DNA of 64,000 nucleotides from Lachnospiraceae bacterium (GTDB taxonomy: Bacteria; Bacillota; Clostridia; Lachnospirales; Lachnospiraceae): positions 1 to 64,000 of the forward strand of contig JAFQUB010000031.1 of NCBI GenBank assembly GCA_017408735.1. The letters are read 5' to 3'. A model generated the notes under the pieces. The model was not told the DNA's origin, did not search any database, and saw nothing but the letters and a program-made list of their open reading frames with translations. A program made the position numbers and the translations under genes. Below, piece by piece: positions 16,133 through 25,960 of the stretch; the stretch's first letter is position 1; each line of letters opens with the position of its first letter.

Positions 16133-17070
16133 TATAAAATATTATGTAAGAAGAAAAGAGTAAGTACATAGGATAATCCGGTTTGAATCAGTTTTGCTGT
16201 CAAGTAGGGCAAAAAGGGAAGGCCGGAATCTTTAATCATACTATATGTTTGCATTAATCCGGACAACCCGCCAAAGACGCAAAGTGGCGTAGAAAAGAAA
16301 AAACGCATTTGCAGAGAAAAGCCCTGTACCGTAATATAGTTGATTCCGGTTGTGATTTCAATGATGCCTGTGAGCAGGGAAAGCAAGGGTGCCGGAAGAG
16401 AAAAGGAAAGGAATATACCTGAAATAATAGAAAACAATATTACGTATCCGCCCAATTTGGTGATTTGGGTGAAGCTGTCCATAATGGCAGTGTCTATAAT
16501 TTCAAAATCCAGCTTTCGGAAAGGTTTAGGAGGTACTAAAACCGGGGGTTCCATGGCACATTTTCTGCGAAATAAAGGCTGGGTAATCAAAGCGTAAATC
16601 ATAGGTGTTCCATAAATAATTAAAATTACATAGGGAAGCAACTCAGGCGCATCAAAACAGGAAACCGTCAAAAAGCTGCTGATAAACATAGGACTTAAAT
16701 TATTGCAGAAAGTAAGCAGATAACAGGATTCTTCGTGACTAATCTGCTTGTGTTTGTACAATTCGGAAATTAGTTTTGCTCCCATTGGATAACCACATAA
16801 AAATCCTGTCATCAGCACAAAAGTTCCTGATTTGCTCAAATTAAAGAACTTTTTAAAAAAAGAAGAAAACAGGAATGTTAAGCAGGATATCGCATTTAGC
16901 TCGATTAAAAGTTTTGAAATAATCATAAAGGGTAATAGGGTGGGAAGGAGTACTTTAAACCACAGCATTAGACCGGAACGGGCAGAGGTAACTGCGTTTG
17001 CCGGTGAAACCAGGAGAAAAATAAAAATAACCACCACAACGAAGGTAAATAAATATTTCTGGATTTTCAT
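16132..17070 (-). CDS. ylbJ: Sporulation integral membrane protein YlbJ
   Basis: The 312-residue polytopic membrane protein has about eight hydrophobic segments and the YlbJ/nucleoside-recognition (Gate) landmarks: PTLLPFMIISKLL near residue 45 and the FLCGYPMGAKLISEL motif near residue 100. YlbJ is needed for spore cortex formation in Bacillus and is found mainly in spore formers, so it supports a sporulating ancestor. I chose the ATG at 17070, with GGGTGG 7 bases before, over the outer ATG at 17091. Its neighbourhood with rsmD and coaD is conserved. Confidence 0.88.
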   Translation of the reverse strand: MKIQKYLFTFVVVVIFIFLLVSPANAVTSARSGLMLWFKVLLPTLLPFMIISKLLIELNAISCLTFLFSSFFKKFFNLSKSGTFVLMTGFLCGYPMGAKLISELYKHKQISHEESCYLLTFCNNLSPMFISSFLTVSCFDAPELLPYVILIIYGTPMIYALITQPLFRRKCAMEPPVLVPPKPFRKLDFEIIDTAIMDSFTQITKLGGYVILFSIISGIFLSFSLPAPLLSLLTGIIEITTGINYITVQGFSLQMRFFFSTPLCVFGGLSGLMQTYSMIKDSGLPFLPYLTAKLIQTGLSYVLTLFFLHNIL

Positions 17071-17205
17071 ATGAGAGCCACCCGCAGGCATATCTAGTTA
17101 ATTTTATTTATATGAAACATTGCCTATGACTATGAATGAAAAAAGTGGGAATAACATAGGGAGAACGCACATAAAATATAAAGATGCCGTGAGGAGAACT
17201 TGCTT

Positions 17206-18087
17206 GTGAAAAAGAAGAAAAGTGTTTGGTTGCTTGCATATTTTGTGATTTTAAGTATTTTTGCGATTTTGATTTTATCCTTACAGGAGGATATGCTTCT
17301 TACCGGCAGGTACTCCTGGGTGCAGGAGAATTTAAATGAGGAGGATGAGTACCGGGATAATGTAGTGGGCGAGGGAGTACTTGAATATGCCATCGAAAAT
17401 AAGTTAGAGGGGGAGAAAATGGCAGAACTAATCACGAATTGCTATTTCTATAAACAGATTCATAGAGAAGCCGTTGAGGGCCCGGATACCATAAAAACGC
17501 TCGATAAGGATAAAAGTGTCAGTTATATTCAGAAAAAATATAAAACTGCTTATGAAAGTCTGCTTGATAGCAATCAAGCTGTGTGGTCTGATGTGAAATA
17601 TTTTCCGGTGCCGTTATCCGGCCGTGATGAGGATTTGACCGTAAACTATGAAAATTCGTGGAAATTTGAACGGACCTTTGGAGGAAAACGATATCATGAA
17701 GGGTGCGATATTATGGCAAATGAAAATAAGCGGGGAATTTATCCGATAATCAGCATGTGCGATGGTGTTGTGGAAAAGAAAGGCTGGCTGCCAAAGGGCG
17801 GTTATCGTATTGGAATCCGTGGAAACAGTGGTGCTTACTTTTACTATGCACATTTGGAGTCTTATGCTGATGTTGAAGAGGGAGATTTTGTAAAAGCAGG
17901 TCAGCTGCTGGGTTTTATGGGAGACAGTGGTTATGGGGAAGAAGGAACCACAGGACAATTCGCTGTTCATCTTCATGTGGGGATATATATTAGAACAGAA
18001 CATAATGAAGAATTGAGTGTAAATCCATATCCGGTTTTAAAATATCTGGAAAACCGGAGGTTAACAATGGATTTTGGGATGAAATAA
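17206..18087 (+). CDS. Membrane-anchored M23 (lysostaphin-type) peptidase
   Basis: The 293-residue protein has an N-terminal membrane anchor (about residues 5-27) followed by a helical region and a C-terminal M23 domain. The zinc ligands are visible: His164 and Asp168 in the HEGCD motif, and His257 in the HLHVGIYI motif with general-base candidate His255. M23 enzymes cut peptide cross-bridges of peptidoglycan. The motif residue before Asp is Cys where Thr/Val is common. I chose the GTG at 17206 because GAGGAG at 17191 is 9 bases away, whereas the TTG at 17200 would be too close. It stands alone, divergent from ylbJ. Confidence 0.85.
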   Translation: MKKKKSVWLLAYFVILSIFAILILSLQEDMLLTGRYSWVQENLNEEDEYRDNVVGEGVLEYAIENKLEGEKMAELITNCYFYKQIHREAVEGPDTIKTLDKDKSVSYIQKKYKTAYESLLDSNQAVWSDVKYFPVPLSGRDEDLTVNYENSWKFERTFGGKRYHEGCDIMANENKRGIYPIISMCDGVVEKKGWLPKGGYRIGIRGNSGAYFYYAHLESYADVEEGDFVKAGQLLGFMGDSGYGEEGTTGQFAVHLHVGIYIRTEHNEELSVNPYPVLKYLENRRLTMDFGMK

Positions 18088-18145
18088 AGATGTTATAAAT
18101 ATTACAAAAATTTTAGAAAATTAATAGGCACTCAGGAAAGAAGTG

Positions 18146-18154
18146 TGGTATAAT
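18146..18154 (+). promoter_or_regulatory. Extended -10 promoter for the alarmone synthetase gene
   Basis: TG-G-TATAAT (18146-18154) is an extended -10 element about 85 bases before the ATG at 18240. No convincing -35 is visible. Confidence 0.55.
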
Positions 18155-18239
18155 TTTATTAGAAAAATTCGTGAAAGCCGAATGGCATGCTATGGCAGGG
18201 AGTCATAGACAAAGAGTGAAAATAATTGGAGTGGTTAAT

Positions 18240-19055
18240 ATGGAAATACAATTATGGAGAGAGATTTTAAATCCGTATGAACTTGCAGTAGAAGAATTAA
18301 AGGTCAAATTTAACCATAATATCAGAGAACATAGAGAACGAGGACTCTATTCTCCTATTGAACAGGTTTTAGGACGTGTAAAAACAGTTACCAGTATTAT
18401 AGAGAAGGCATCGAAAAAGAATATACCAATGGAGCGAATAGAAGAGGAAATTGAGGATATTGCAGGAATTCGTTTGATTTGCCAGTTTGTGGAAGATATA
18501 TATGCCATTGCAGATATGATAAAAGAACGCGACGATATGGAAGTTAAAAGTATCAAAGATTATATTGCTAATCGAAAAGAGAGTGGATATCAGAGTTATC
18601 ATATGATTGTAACCTATAAAATTCAGACACTGCGTGGACCCAAAACCATACCAGTGGAAATTCAGATTCGTACGTTGGCTATGAATTTCTGGGCTACTAT
18701 CGAACATTCCCTGCAGTATAAGTATCATGAAAATATGCCGGAATATATTAAGGACAGCTTAACCGGAGCTGCTACAGCAGTAATTGTACTGGATAAGGAA
18801 ATGTCTGCGGTGAGAAGCGAAATTATGGACGCCCAGAACTCATTCCGAATCAAGGCGAACATTGTGGCATCTATTTTAAATACCATGCAGAATTTATACA
18901 AGGTTGCCAATAAACGTGAGCTTGTAAAGATTCAGGATGAATTTTACCGGGTATATGAGCAAGATGACTTAGAACAGCTTACAAGGTTTGAACGAGAGAT
19001 TGATTTGATTGCAGAAGGGTATAAAGTACAGGGAATCAAACATGCATTGAATTAA
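18240..19055 (+). CDS. Small alarmone synthetase (RelQ/YjbM-type GTP pyrophosphokinase)
   Basis: The 271-residue protein has only the RelA/SpoT synthetase domain; the HD hydrolase and TGS/ACT domains of full-length Rel are absent. Diagnostic segments are EDIAGIRLICQFVEDIYAIAD (about residues 75-95), GYQSYHMIVTY (about 120) and VEIQIRTLAMNFWATIEHSLQYK (about 140-162). It should make pppGpp/ppGpp from GTP/GDP and ATP without degrading it. I start at the ATG 18240, preceded by GGAG at 8 bases; the longer frame from 18171 begins before the likely leader region. It is longer than Bacillus RelQ (about 211 residues) owing to a helical C-terminal extension. Confidence 0.9.
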   Translation: MEIQLWREILNPYELAVEELKVKFNHNIREHRERGLYSPIEQVLGRVKTVTSIIEKASKKNIPMERIEEEIEDIAGIRLICQFVEDIYAIADMIKERDDMEVKSIKDYIANRKESGYQSYHMIVTYKIQTLRGPKTIPVEIQIRTLAMNFWATIEHSLQYKYHENMPEYIKDSLTGAATAVIVLDKEMSAVRSEIMDAQNSFRIKANIVASILNTMQNLYKVANKRELVKIQDEFYRVYEQDDLEQLTRFEREIDLIAEGYKVQGIKHALN

Positions 19056-19069
19056 GAGAGGAATCACAC

Positions 19070-19786
19070 ATGCAAATTAGATTAGATAAATTCCTTGCAG
19101 ATGCAAAAGTGGGAAGTCGAAGTGAGGTAAAAGAATACATAAAAAAAGGGCGTATTCGCATTAATGACGAAATTGCACAAAAAGCAGAAACAAAAATTGA
19201 TACGGAAAAAGACAAAGTCTGTTTTGACAGGGAAAGAGTCTGGCAAAAAGGATTTGTATATTATATGTTAAATAAGCCGAAAGGCGTGGTAAGTGCCACC
19301 ACAGATAACTTGGATAAGACTGTGGTGGAGTTATTACGTAAGGAGAAATATTGGGAGGAACTGTTTCCGGTGGGCAGGCTGGATAAAGATACAGAGGGGC
19401 TGTTATTGCTTACAAATGACGGCGTACTGGCACACAACCTGCTTTCGCCGAAGAAACATGTAAATAAGGTGTATTATGCACTAATCAAAGGGTTTGTTAC
19501 CGAGGAAGATGTTGCTTCCTTTAAAGAAGGTCTGGACATAGGGGAAAAGAAAAACACTATGCCTTCAGACCTTCATATTTTGAAATCTGGAGAAATTTCC
19601 GAAATTGAGGTTACCATCTGTGAAGGTAAATTTCATCAGGTAAAACGGATGTTTCAGGCAGTTTCCAAGGAAGTGATATATTTAAAAAGAATTTCCATGG
19701 GAAAACTGGAGTTGGACAAAGGTTTACAGCCAGGGGAATACAGACCTCTGACAGAGGAAGAAATTGCGTTGCTGAAAACAAGATAA
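19070..19786 (+). CDS. RsuA/RluB-family pseudouridine synthase
   Basis: The 238-residue enzyme has an S4 RNA-binding domain (residues 1-60, RLDKFLADAKVGSRSEVKEYIKKGRIRIN) and an RsuA-type catalytic domain. The catalytic Asp is in FPVGRLDKDTEGLLLLTNDG near residue 105, and the KFHQVKRMFQAVSKEVIYLKR segment is characteristic. It modifies a uridine in small- or large-subunit rRNA; which one cannot be decided here. It follows the alarmone synthetase by 14 bases. Confidence 0.93.
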   Translation: MQIRLDKFLADAKVGSRSEVKEYIKKGRIRINDEIAQKAETKIDTEKDKVCFDRERVWQKGFVYYMLNKPKGVVSATTDNLDKTVVELLRKEKYWEELFPVGRLDKDTEGLLLLTNDGVLAHNLLSPKKHVNKVYYALIKGFVTEEDVASFKEGLDIGEKKNTMPSDLHILKSGEISEIEVTICEGKFHQVKRMFQAVSKEVIYLKRISMGKLELDKGLQPGEYRPLTEEEIALLKTR

Positions 19787-19810
19787 AATGGATAGCAGAG
19801 GATATCAGTT

Positions 19811-21712
19811 ATGAATAAAGGATTTTTACCAATTAGTCGTCAGGAGATGGAGGCACAGGGAATCAGCCAGCTGGATTTTGTATATATTATAGGAGATGCT
19901 TATGTGGACCATGCATCTTTCGGACATGCTATTATTAGCAGGATTTTAGAAGCGAATGGATATACAGTGGGAATTATTTCCCAACCGGATTGGAAAAAGA
20001 AGGAGAGTATTACAGAATTTGGAGAACCAAGACTGGGCTTCCTTGTAAGTGCCGGTAACATGGATTCTATGGTAAATCATTATTCGGTTTCAAAAAAACG
20101 ACGTGAAGTGGATGCTTTTACTCCGGGCGGCGTTATGGGAAAAAGACCGGATTATGCCACTGTAGTATATTCTAATCTAATTCGACAGACTTATAAGAAA
20201 ACGCCGATTATTATTGGAGGAATTGAGGCATCTTTAAGAAGACTGGCACATTATGACTACTGGTCAAATTCACTGAAACGTTCCGTGTTACTGGATTCCG
20301 GAGCGGATTTGCTGATTTATGGTATGGGTGAAAAGCCGATTGTGGAAATTGCAGATGCTTTAAACAGCGGAATCGACATTAAGGATATTACCTTTGTGGA
20401 TGGAACTGTGTACAAGACAAGCAGTTTGGAGAGTGTATACGATGCCATTACATTGCCGTCTTATACAGATTTAAAATCAGATAAAAAAATATACGCAGAA
20501 AGTTTTTATACTCAGTATTGTAATACCGATCCTTTTGTGGCAAAACGGTTAGTTGAGCCTTACAAGGAAAAACAGTATGTGGTGCAGAATCCGCCGGCAA
20601 AGCCATTATCTCAAAGTGAAATGGATCATGTGTATTCTCTGCCTTACATGAGAACATATCATCCGTCTTATGAGGCAGCGGGTGGTGTTCCTGCCATTGC
20701 AGAAGTGAAATTTAGCCTTGTAAGCAACAGAGGGTGCTTTGGGGGCTGTAGCTTCTGCGCATTGACATTCCATCAGGGAAGAATTATTCAGACAAGAAGT
20801 CACGAATCCCTGCTTGCGGAAGCAGAAAAAATTGTATGGGATAAAGATTTCAAAGGATATATTCATGATGTGGGTGGTCCTACGGCAAATTTCAGACATA
20901 TGGCATGTAAGAAACAGGCAGAACATGGTGCTTGTCCAAACAAGCAGTGTCTATATCCGAAACCATGCAACAATTTGAAAGTAGACCATAAAGATTACTT
21001 AAAACTGCTTCAAAAGCTACGGGAACTTCCAAATGTAAAGAAAGTCTTTGTTCGTTCCGGTATTCGTTTTGATTATCTGATAGCAGATAAAGATGATGAA
21101 TTTTTTTACGAATTATGCAAGCATCATATCAGTGGACAGCTTAAAGTTGCACCGGAGCATATTTCGGACAATGTATTGAAATATATGGGAAAACCGGAAA
21201 ATTCCGTGTACGAAGCTTTCCAGAAAAAATATAAAAAAATAAATGAGCGTATTGATAAGAAACAATATCTGGTACCATATCTTATGTCTTCCCATCCGGG
21301 CTCTACCATAAAAGAAGCGGTAGAACTGGCAGAATATTTAAGAGATTTAGGATATATGCCGGAACAGGTACAGGATTTCTATCCAACGCCGTCAACTCTT
21401 TCTACCTGTATGTATTACACAGGATACGATCCGAGAACCATGAAGCCTGTATATACTCCAAAAAATCCTCATGAGAAGGCAATGCAGAGAGCACTGATTC
21501 AGTACCGTAATCCGAAAAATTATGAGTTAGTAAAGGAAGCTTTGACCATTGCGGGAAGAACCGATTTGATTGGATTTGATAAAAAATGTCTGATTCGACC
21601 AAGGAATATGGGGAATTCTTATGGAGGAAGAACAAAGAAAGAGGGTAAGAGTAAAGAAAATTATCAGAAAAAGAAGAAAACCATTCGAAATGTTCATAAA
21701 AAGAAAAAGTAG
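19811..21712 (+). CDS. YgiQ-family radical SAM protein
   Basis: The 633-residue protein matches the YgiQ (UPF0313) family. The N-terminal domain (about 1-280) begins with the [20 protein letters not shown] segment and includes [16 protein letters not shown]. The radical SAM domain carries the CxxxCxxC cluster motif in [10 protein letters not shown] (about residues 310-319). The [15 protein letters not shown] and [18 protein letters not shown] segments are also typical. A basic tail rich in Lys (about 605-633) may bind nucleic acid. The reaction is not established for the family. It sits 10 bases before the SDR gene. Confidence 0.92.
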   Translation: MNKGFLPISRQEMEAQGISQLDFVYIIGDAYVDHASFGHAIISRILEANGYTVGIISQPDWKKKESITEFGEPRLGFLVSAGNMDSMVNHYSVSKKRREVDAFTPGGVMGKRPDYATVVYSNLIRQTYKKTPIIIGGIEASLRRLAHYDYWSNSLKRSVLLDSGADLLIYGMGEKPIVEIADALNSGIDIKDITFVDGTVYKTSSLESVYDAITLPSYTDLKSDKKIYAESFYTQYCNTDPFVAKRLVEPYKEKQYVVQNPPAKPLSQSEMDHVYSLPYMRTYHPSYEAAGGVPAIAEVKFSLVSNRGCFGGCSFCALTFHQGRIIQTRSHESLLAEAEKIVWDKDFKGYIHDVGGPTANFRHMACKKQAEHGACPNKQCLYPKPCNNLKVDHKDYLKLLQKLRELPNVKKVFVRSGIRFDYLIADKDDEFFYELCKHHISGQLKVAPEHISDNVLKYMGKPENSVYEAFQKKYKKINERIDKKQYLVPYLMSSHPGSTIKEAVELAEYLRDLGYMPEQVQDFYPTPSTLSTCMYYTGYDPRTMKPVYTPKNPHEKAMQRALIQYRNPKNYELVKEALTIAGRTDLIGFDKKCLIRPRNMGNSYGGRTKKEGKSKENYQKKKKTIRNVHKKKK

Positions 21713-21721
21713 GTGTGAGGT

Positions 21722-22486
21722 ATGAAAATAGCAGTTGTAACCGGAGCGTCCTCCGGAATGGGAAAAGAATTTGTGATTGCCATAGATAAGAATTATGGAG
21801 CGATATTAGATGAAATCTGGGTTCTGGCAAGAAGAAAAGAACGTCTGGAAGAATTACAGAGTAAAGTAAAAACAAAGCTTCGTATTTTTGCGATAGATTT
21901 ATTGGGGGAAAAAAGCTATGAAGAATATTTAGACAGTTTGAAAAAGTATAAACCAACCGTAGGGATTTTGGTAAATTCCTCAGGCTTTGGAAAAATTGGG
22001 ACTTTTTCAGAAGTAACCAGAGAAAATAATTTATCTATGGTTGAACTGAACTGTCACGCACTGACAAAGGTTACTTACGATACCTTGCCATATATGAAAA
22101 AGGGAGGAAGAATCCTACAACTGGCATCCAGTGCGGCATTTCTTCCACAGCCTGAGTTTGCAGTGTATGCAGCCAGTAAATCCTATGTATTAAGTTTTAC
22201 AAGGGCATTAAAGTGTGAACTGATGGACAGAGGAATTTACGTGACTGCTGTCTGTCCGGGACCTGTAAAGACAGAGTTTTTTGATATCGCAGAGGAAAAC
22301 AGCCAGATTGCTCTTTATAAACGGTTAGTAATGGCGAACCCTGTAAAAGTGGTGGAAAAGGCTCTTGCAGATGCTAAAGCAGGGAAAGTAAAATCTGTGT
22401 ATGGCTTGCCTATGCAAGCATTTGAAATCCTATGCAAGGTGGTACCTCATGAGGTACTATTAAAAGTAATGACAATGATAAAATAG
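21722..22486 (+). CDS. SDR-family oxidoreductase
   Basis: The 254-residue protein is a classical short-chain dehydrogenase. The nucleotide-binding GASSGMGKEF motif is at residues 8-17, the NSSG motif (variant of NNAG) near 82, and the catalytic Tyr-x-x-x-Lys in YAASKSYV with an upstream Ser (ASSAAF). Relatives act on diverse carbonyl compounds, often with NADP. The substrate is not indicated by the neighbours. Confidence 0.9.
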   Translation: MKIAVVTGASSGMGKEFVIAIDKNYGAILDEIWVLARRKERLEELQSKVKTKLRIFAIDLLGEKSYEEYLDSLKKYKPTVGILVNSSGFGKIGTFSEVTRENNLSMVELNCHALTKVTYDTLPYMKKGGRILQLASSAAFLPQPEFAVYAASKSYVLSFTRALKCELMDRGIYVTAVCPGPVKTEFFDIAEENSQIALYKRLVMANPVKVVEKALADAKAGKVKSVYGLPMQAFEILCKVVPHEVLLKVMTMIK

Positions 22487-22497
22487 GGGAGAACATC

Positions 22498-23070
22498 ATG
22501 AGAAAAATACCAAAGGGAAATTATGGTTATTTAAAATCGCAGCGGAATATAGAAACCATTAAGACAATTATTTTATTCACATTGGTAATAGTGATTTTTC
22601 TTATAGGTTATTTAACTACAAAAACTAAGGCAAATCTTTTTACAGTGGTAGCAGTAGTATCCGTTTTACCGGCGGCAAAGCAGATGGCTACAACGATTCT
22701 TTTTTACAAATATTCTTCCGGAAGTCAGGAAACTTATGAAAAAATAAAAAATACAGTGAAGGATGCCACCACTATTTATGATATTGTTATCACATCTTAT
22801 GATAAAATAGGAGAACTTCTTCATGTGGCTATTGTAGGTAAAACAATCATTGCATACAGTGAGAAAGAAAAAACAAATGAAAAATACATGGCGGATTACA
22901 TCAAAGGAATTCTTGAGAAAAACGGCTATTCAGGAACTTCTGTAAAAATTTTTAATAACGAAGAAAGCTATCTTGCCAGATTACAGGAACTCCAGAAAAA
23001 TCTGGGTGGAGAGAGAAAAATGGAACAGGAGCAAAAGATGGCAGATGTAATTAAGGCAATATCCATTTAA
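22498..23070 (+). CDS. Conserved membrane protein, two transmembrane segments
   Basis: I do not recognise a named family. The 190-residue protein has two adjacent membrane segments near residues 20-43 and 48-68, followed by a soluble C-terminal domain of about 115 residues with alternating strands and helices (KDATTIYDIVITSYDKIGELL, HVAIVGKTIIAYSE). The soluble domain probably faces the cytoplasm. It begins 11 bases after the SDR stop with a GGGGAG ribosome site, so it is in the same operon as the SDR gene and probably the following pseudouridine synthase. Function unknown. Confidence 0.65.
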   Translation: MRKIPKGNYGYLKSQRNIETIKTIILFTLVIVIFLIGYLTTKTKANLFTVVAVVSVLPAAKQMATTILFYKYSSGSQETYEKIKNTVKDATTIYDIVITSYDKIGELLHVAIVGKTIIAYSEKEKTNEKYMADYIKGILEKNGYSGTSVKIFNNEESYLARLQELQKNLGGERKMEQEQKMADVIKAISI

Positions 23071-23114
23071 CCGGCAGGAAAGCAGCCGCAAATACTCTAG
23101 TTGAGGTTATATTT

Positions 23115-24092
23115 ATGAAAGAAATTATCGTAAAGGAAAACGAAGCAAATCAGAGATTGGATAAGCTATTGGCAAAATATTTGAATAAAGCACCCAAAAG
23201 TTTCATATACAAAATGCTTCGCAAGAAAAATATAAAATTAAACGAAAAGAAAGCAGATGGAAGTGAAAAAACAAAAGTAGGCGATTGTGTAAAGATTTTC
23301 CTCAGCGACGAAACTTTTGAAAAATTCAGTGAGCCTGCGAAAGTGATATCGGTACATACGGGAAAAAAACAGGGAAAGAAATTGTCTGTTATTTACGAAG
23401 ATGAACACATCCTTTTGGTTAACAAAGAAAGTGGGATGCTGGTACAAAAAGCAAAACCACAAGACTATTCTCTGAATGATGCTATTTTAGAGTATCTGGC
23501 AGATAAGGAGGAGGTGACAGAGGAAACGCTGAAAACCTTTAAACCATCTATCTGTAACAGAATAGACAGGAATACCAGTGGCTTGGTGGCCGCTGGTAAG
23601 TCTCTTTTAGGCCTGCAGGAACTATCACGGTTATTTAAAGAACGCACACTTCATAAATATTATCTTTGCTATGTGGCGGGAACCATAAAAGAACCAACAA
23701 AAATCAAAGGGTATCTTTGGAAAAATGAAAAGAATAATCAGGTAGAAATTTATTCGAAAGAGCGTGAGGATGCAAAACCGATCGCAACCGAATATCGTCC
23801 CATAGCCTGGGGTGAGCATACCACGTTGCTGGAAGTAAAGCTGATTACGGGTAGAACCCATCAAATTAGAGCGCATCTTTCTTCCATTGGGCATCCGATT
23901 GTGGGAGATACCAAATATGGAAAAAAGGAAGTTAATGATAAGTATAGGAAAGAATGTCATATTACATCCCAGCTACTTCATGCCTACCGCATTGAGTTTC
24001 CAAAGATGGAAACAAAGCTTTCCTATTTATCAGGAAAAGAATTTGTGGCAGAGGTGCCAAAAGAATTTAAAATTATGGAAAAATACAGGTGA
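23115..24092 (+). CDS. RluA-family pseudouridine synthase with S4 domain (RluC/RluD-type)
   Basis: The 325-residue protein has an N-terminal S4 domain (about residues 12-75, RLDKLLAKYLNKAPKSFIYKMLR) and a RluA catalytic domain with the catalytic Asp in CNRIDRNTSGLVAAGK near residue 150. The RTHQIRAHLSSIGHPIVGDTKYG block is intact. It should modify 23S rRNA uridines. Its 3' end overlaps recU, suggesting translational coupling. Confidence 0.92.
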   Translation: MKEIIVKENEANQRLDKLLAKYLNKAPKSFIYKMLRKKNIKLNEKKADGSEKTKVGDCVKIFLSDETFEKFSEPAKVISVHTGKKQGKKLSVIYEDEHILLVNKESGMLVQKAKPQDYSLNDAILEYLADKEEVTEETLKTFKPSICNRIDRNTSGLVAAGKSLLGLQELSRLFKERTLHKYYLCYVAGTIKEPTKIKGYLWKNEKNNQVEIYSKEREDAKPIATEYRPIAWGEHTTLLEVKLITGRTHQIRAHLSSIGHPIVGDTKYGKKEVNDKYRKECHITSQLLHAYRIEFPKMETKLSYLSGKEFVAEVPKEFKIMEKYR

Positions 24093-24097
24093 CGAAG

Positions 24098-24640
24098 ATG
24101 ACGACATGGAGTTCCAGGGGCTTGCGAGGTTCCACATTAGAAGAAATGATTAACAGAACTAACGAAAAATATCGGGAAGGAAAGCTTGCGCTGATTCAGA
24201 AAGTTCCCACACCTATCACACCCATCTCCATTGACAAGGCTACAAGACATATTACATTAGCTTATTTTGAACAAAAAAGTACCGTGGATTATATTGGGGC
24301 GGTACAGGGGATTCCTGTGTGCTTTGATGCCAAAGAATGTACGGCAGATACATTTCCCATGCATAACATTCATGAACATCAGTTTGCTTTCATGACTGAG
24401 TTTGAAAAGCAGGGAGGAATTTCTTTTTTGATTTTGTTCTTTTCTCATAAAAATCTGCTTTACTATTTAAAATACGAAAAATTAAAGGAATTTTATGAGA
24501 GAATGGAACAGGGTGGAAGAAAAAGCTTTCGATTAGATGAACTTAGTCCGGATTATGTGATTCGTCCGAGAAACGGAATACTGGTTCCGTATCTGGATAA
24601 TATGCAACAGGATTTGGAGGAAAGGGAAGAAACAGCTTGA
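24098..24640 (+). CDS. recU: Holliday junction resolvase RecU
   Basis: RecU cleaves Holliday junctions during recombination and segregation in Firmicutes. The 180-residue protein shows the family N-terminus (SRGLRGSTLEEMINRTNEKYREG), the KVPTPITP motif, and an active-site region with the conserved YIGAVQGIPVCFDAKECTADTFPM (Asp and Glu-x-Lys type metal-site residues). The C-terminal HQFAFMTEFEKQGG segment is also typical. I take the ATG at 24098; a GTG at 24089 in frame overlaps the previous stop. No pbp1/ponA gene is next to it here, unlike Bacillus. Confidence 0.9.
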   Translation: MTTWSSRGLRGSTLEEMINRTNEKYREGKLALIQKVPTPITPISIDKATRHITLAYFEQKSTVDYIGAVQGIPVCFDAKECTADTFPMHNIHEHQFAFMTEFEKQGGISFLILFFSHKNLLYYLKYEKLKEFYERMEQGGRKSFRLDELSPDYVIRPRNGILVPYLDNMQQDLEEREETA

Positions 24641-24665
24641 CATCTTTAGCAGTTCCCTATATAAT
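24637..24665 (+). promoter_or_regulatory. Consensus sigma-A promoter of the his operon
   Basis: TTGACA (24637-24642) and TATAAT (24660-24665) are separated by exactly 17 bases, matching the sigma-A consensus at every position. The -35 overlaps the recU stop codon. The leader to hisZ is about 73 bases, too short for a T-box, and I see no attenuator in it. Confidence 0.9.
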
Positions 24666-24744
24666 TATGGAAGTTTATTATAGTAACAAGTTAATGAATT
24701 AGCGATTTAGCGTACTAAAGTGACTGCATGGAGGATAAGAATAG

Positions 24745-25947
24745 ATGGAAAACAGATTATTGCATACACCGGAGGGTGTAAGAGATATTTACAATTCAGA
24801 GTGTGAACGCAAACAGGTGCTTCAGGACAGGTTGTTTAGTGTTTTAAAACAATATGGTTATCAGGCCATAGAAACACCAACCTTTGAATATTTTGATGTA
24901 TTTTCCAGAGAAGTGGGAACCACTGCTTCTAAAGAATTGTTTAAATTTTTTGACAGAGAGGGAAATACACTGGTGATGCGCCCGGACTTTACACCATCCA
25001 TTGCCCGTTCAGCCGCAAAGTATTATCATGATGAAGATATGCCAATTCGTTTTGGTTATATGGGAAATACATACATCAATCATCACAGTTTACAGGGAAG
25101 ACTGAAAGAAACTACACAGTTGGGAGCAGAATTAATTGGTGATGACAGTGTAAGTGCAGATGCTGAAATTGTGGCAATGATGATTCGTTGCCTGAAAACA
25201 GCAGGTTTAAAAGAATTTCAGGTTAGCATTGGTCATATCGACTTTTTCAAAGGTTTAATAGAAGAAGCGAAATTAGAGGAAGAAGTTGAACTTGAATTAA
25301 GAGAACTGATTTCCAATAAAAATCATTTTGGTGTGGAAGAATTGCTGGCAGAACATAATATACCGGAAGATGTGAAAACTTGTTTAGAAAAGATGCCGGA
25401 ATTGTTCGGTTCTATTGATGTCTTAAAAGAAGCAAAAAAAATAGTGTGCAATGAAAAGTCAAAAGCCTCTATAGAACGTTTAGAAGCCATTTACGAGGCT
25501 TTGAAGGTGTATGGCGTGGAAGATTACATTACCTTTGATTTAGGTATGGTAAGCAAATATAAGTACTATACAGGCGTTATTTTTAAGGCATATACATATG
25601 GGGTCGGCGAGGCGCTGATTACCGGAGGACGTTACAACAGTCTGTTAAAGCATTTTGGAAAAGATTCTGCAGCGATTGGTTGTGTGTTACTGGTAAATCA
25701 GTTGATGGCAGCTCTGTCCAGACAGAAGATTGGAATACCTACCGAAAAGAACACTGTACTTTTAGTATGTGATGGGGACAATGAAACAGAAGCGGTAAAA
25801 CATGCAGAAGAATTGCGTTCCAAAGGCGAAAAGGTGGCAGTTTTAAGAAGAAATGAAAAATCTTTGGAAGAATGTAAGGAATATGCAGATAGAAACGGTT
25901 TTGCAAAAATATTACATTTGGATAAAAACGGTTGTACAGAAATGTAG
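24745..25947 (+). CDS. hisZ: ATP phosphoribosyltransferase regulatory subunit HisZ
   Basis: HisZ is a catalytically inactive histidyl-tRNA synthetase paralogue that complexes with the short form of HisG and makes it histidine-sensitive. The 400-residue protein shows HisRS-like class II motif 1 (YQAIETPTFEYFDVFSREVG) and motif 2 (MRPDFTPSIARSAAKYY) blocks and the FDLGMVSKYKYYTGVIFKAY region. It has a C-terminal anticodon-like domain with a nucleotide-fold start (NTVLLVCDGDNETEAVKHAEEL). It is the first gene of the operon, and hisG follows 13 bases later. Confidence 0.95.
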   Translation: MENRLLHTPEGVRDIYNSECERKQVLQDRLFSVLKQYGYQAIETPTFEYFDVFSREVGTTASKELFKFFDREGNTLVMRPDFTPSIARSAAKYYHDEDMPIRFGYMGNTYINHHSLQGRLKETTQLGAELIGDDSVSADAEIVAMMIRCLKTAGLKEFQVSIGHIDFFKGLIEEAKLEEEVELELRELISNKNHFGVEELLAEHNIPEDVKTCLEKMPELFGSIDVLKEAKKIVCNEKSKASIERLEAIYEALKVYGVEDYITFDLGMVSKYKYYTGVIFKAYTYGVGEALITGGRYNSLLKHFGKDSAAIGCVLLVNQLMAALSRQKIGIPTEKNTVLLVCDGDNETEAVKHAEELRSKGEKVAVLRRNEKSLEECKEYADRNGFAKILHLDKNGCTEM

Positions 25948-25960
25948 AGGAGAATAGAAC

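Noticed and set aside
16340-16597. Plus-strand frame inside ylbJ
   Set aside because: Antisense to a well-supported membrane protein gene, no ribosome site and no recognisable domain.
24641-24744. T-box or histidine attenuator before hisZ
   Set aside because: The leader of about 73 bases has no terminator stem, no His-codon run and no room for a T-box.
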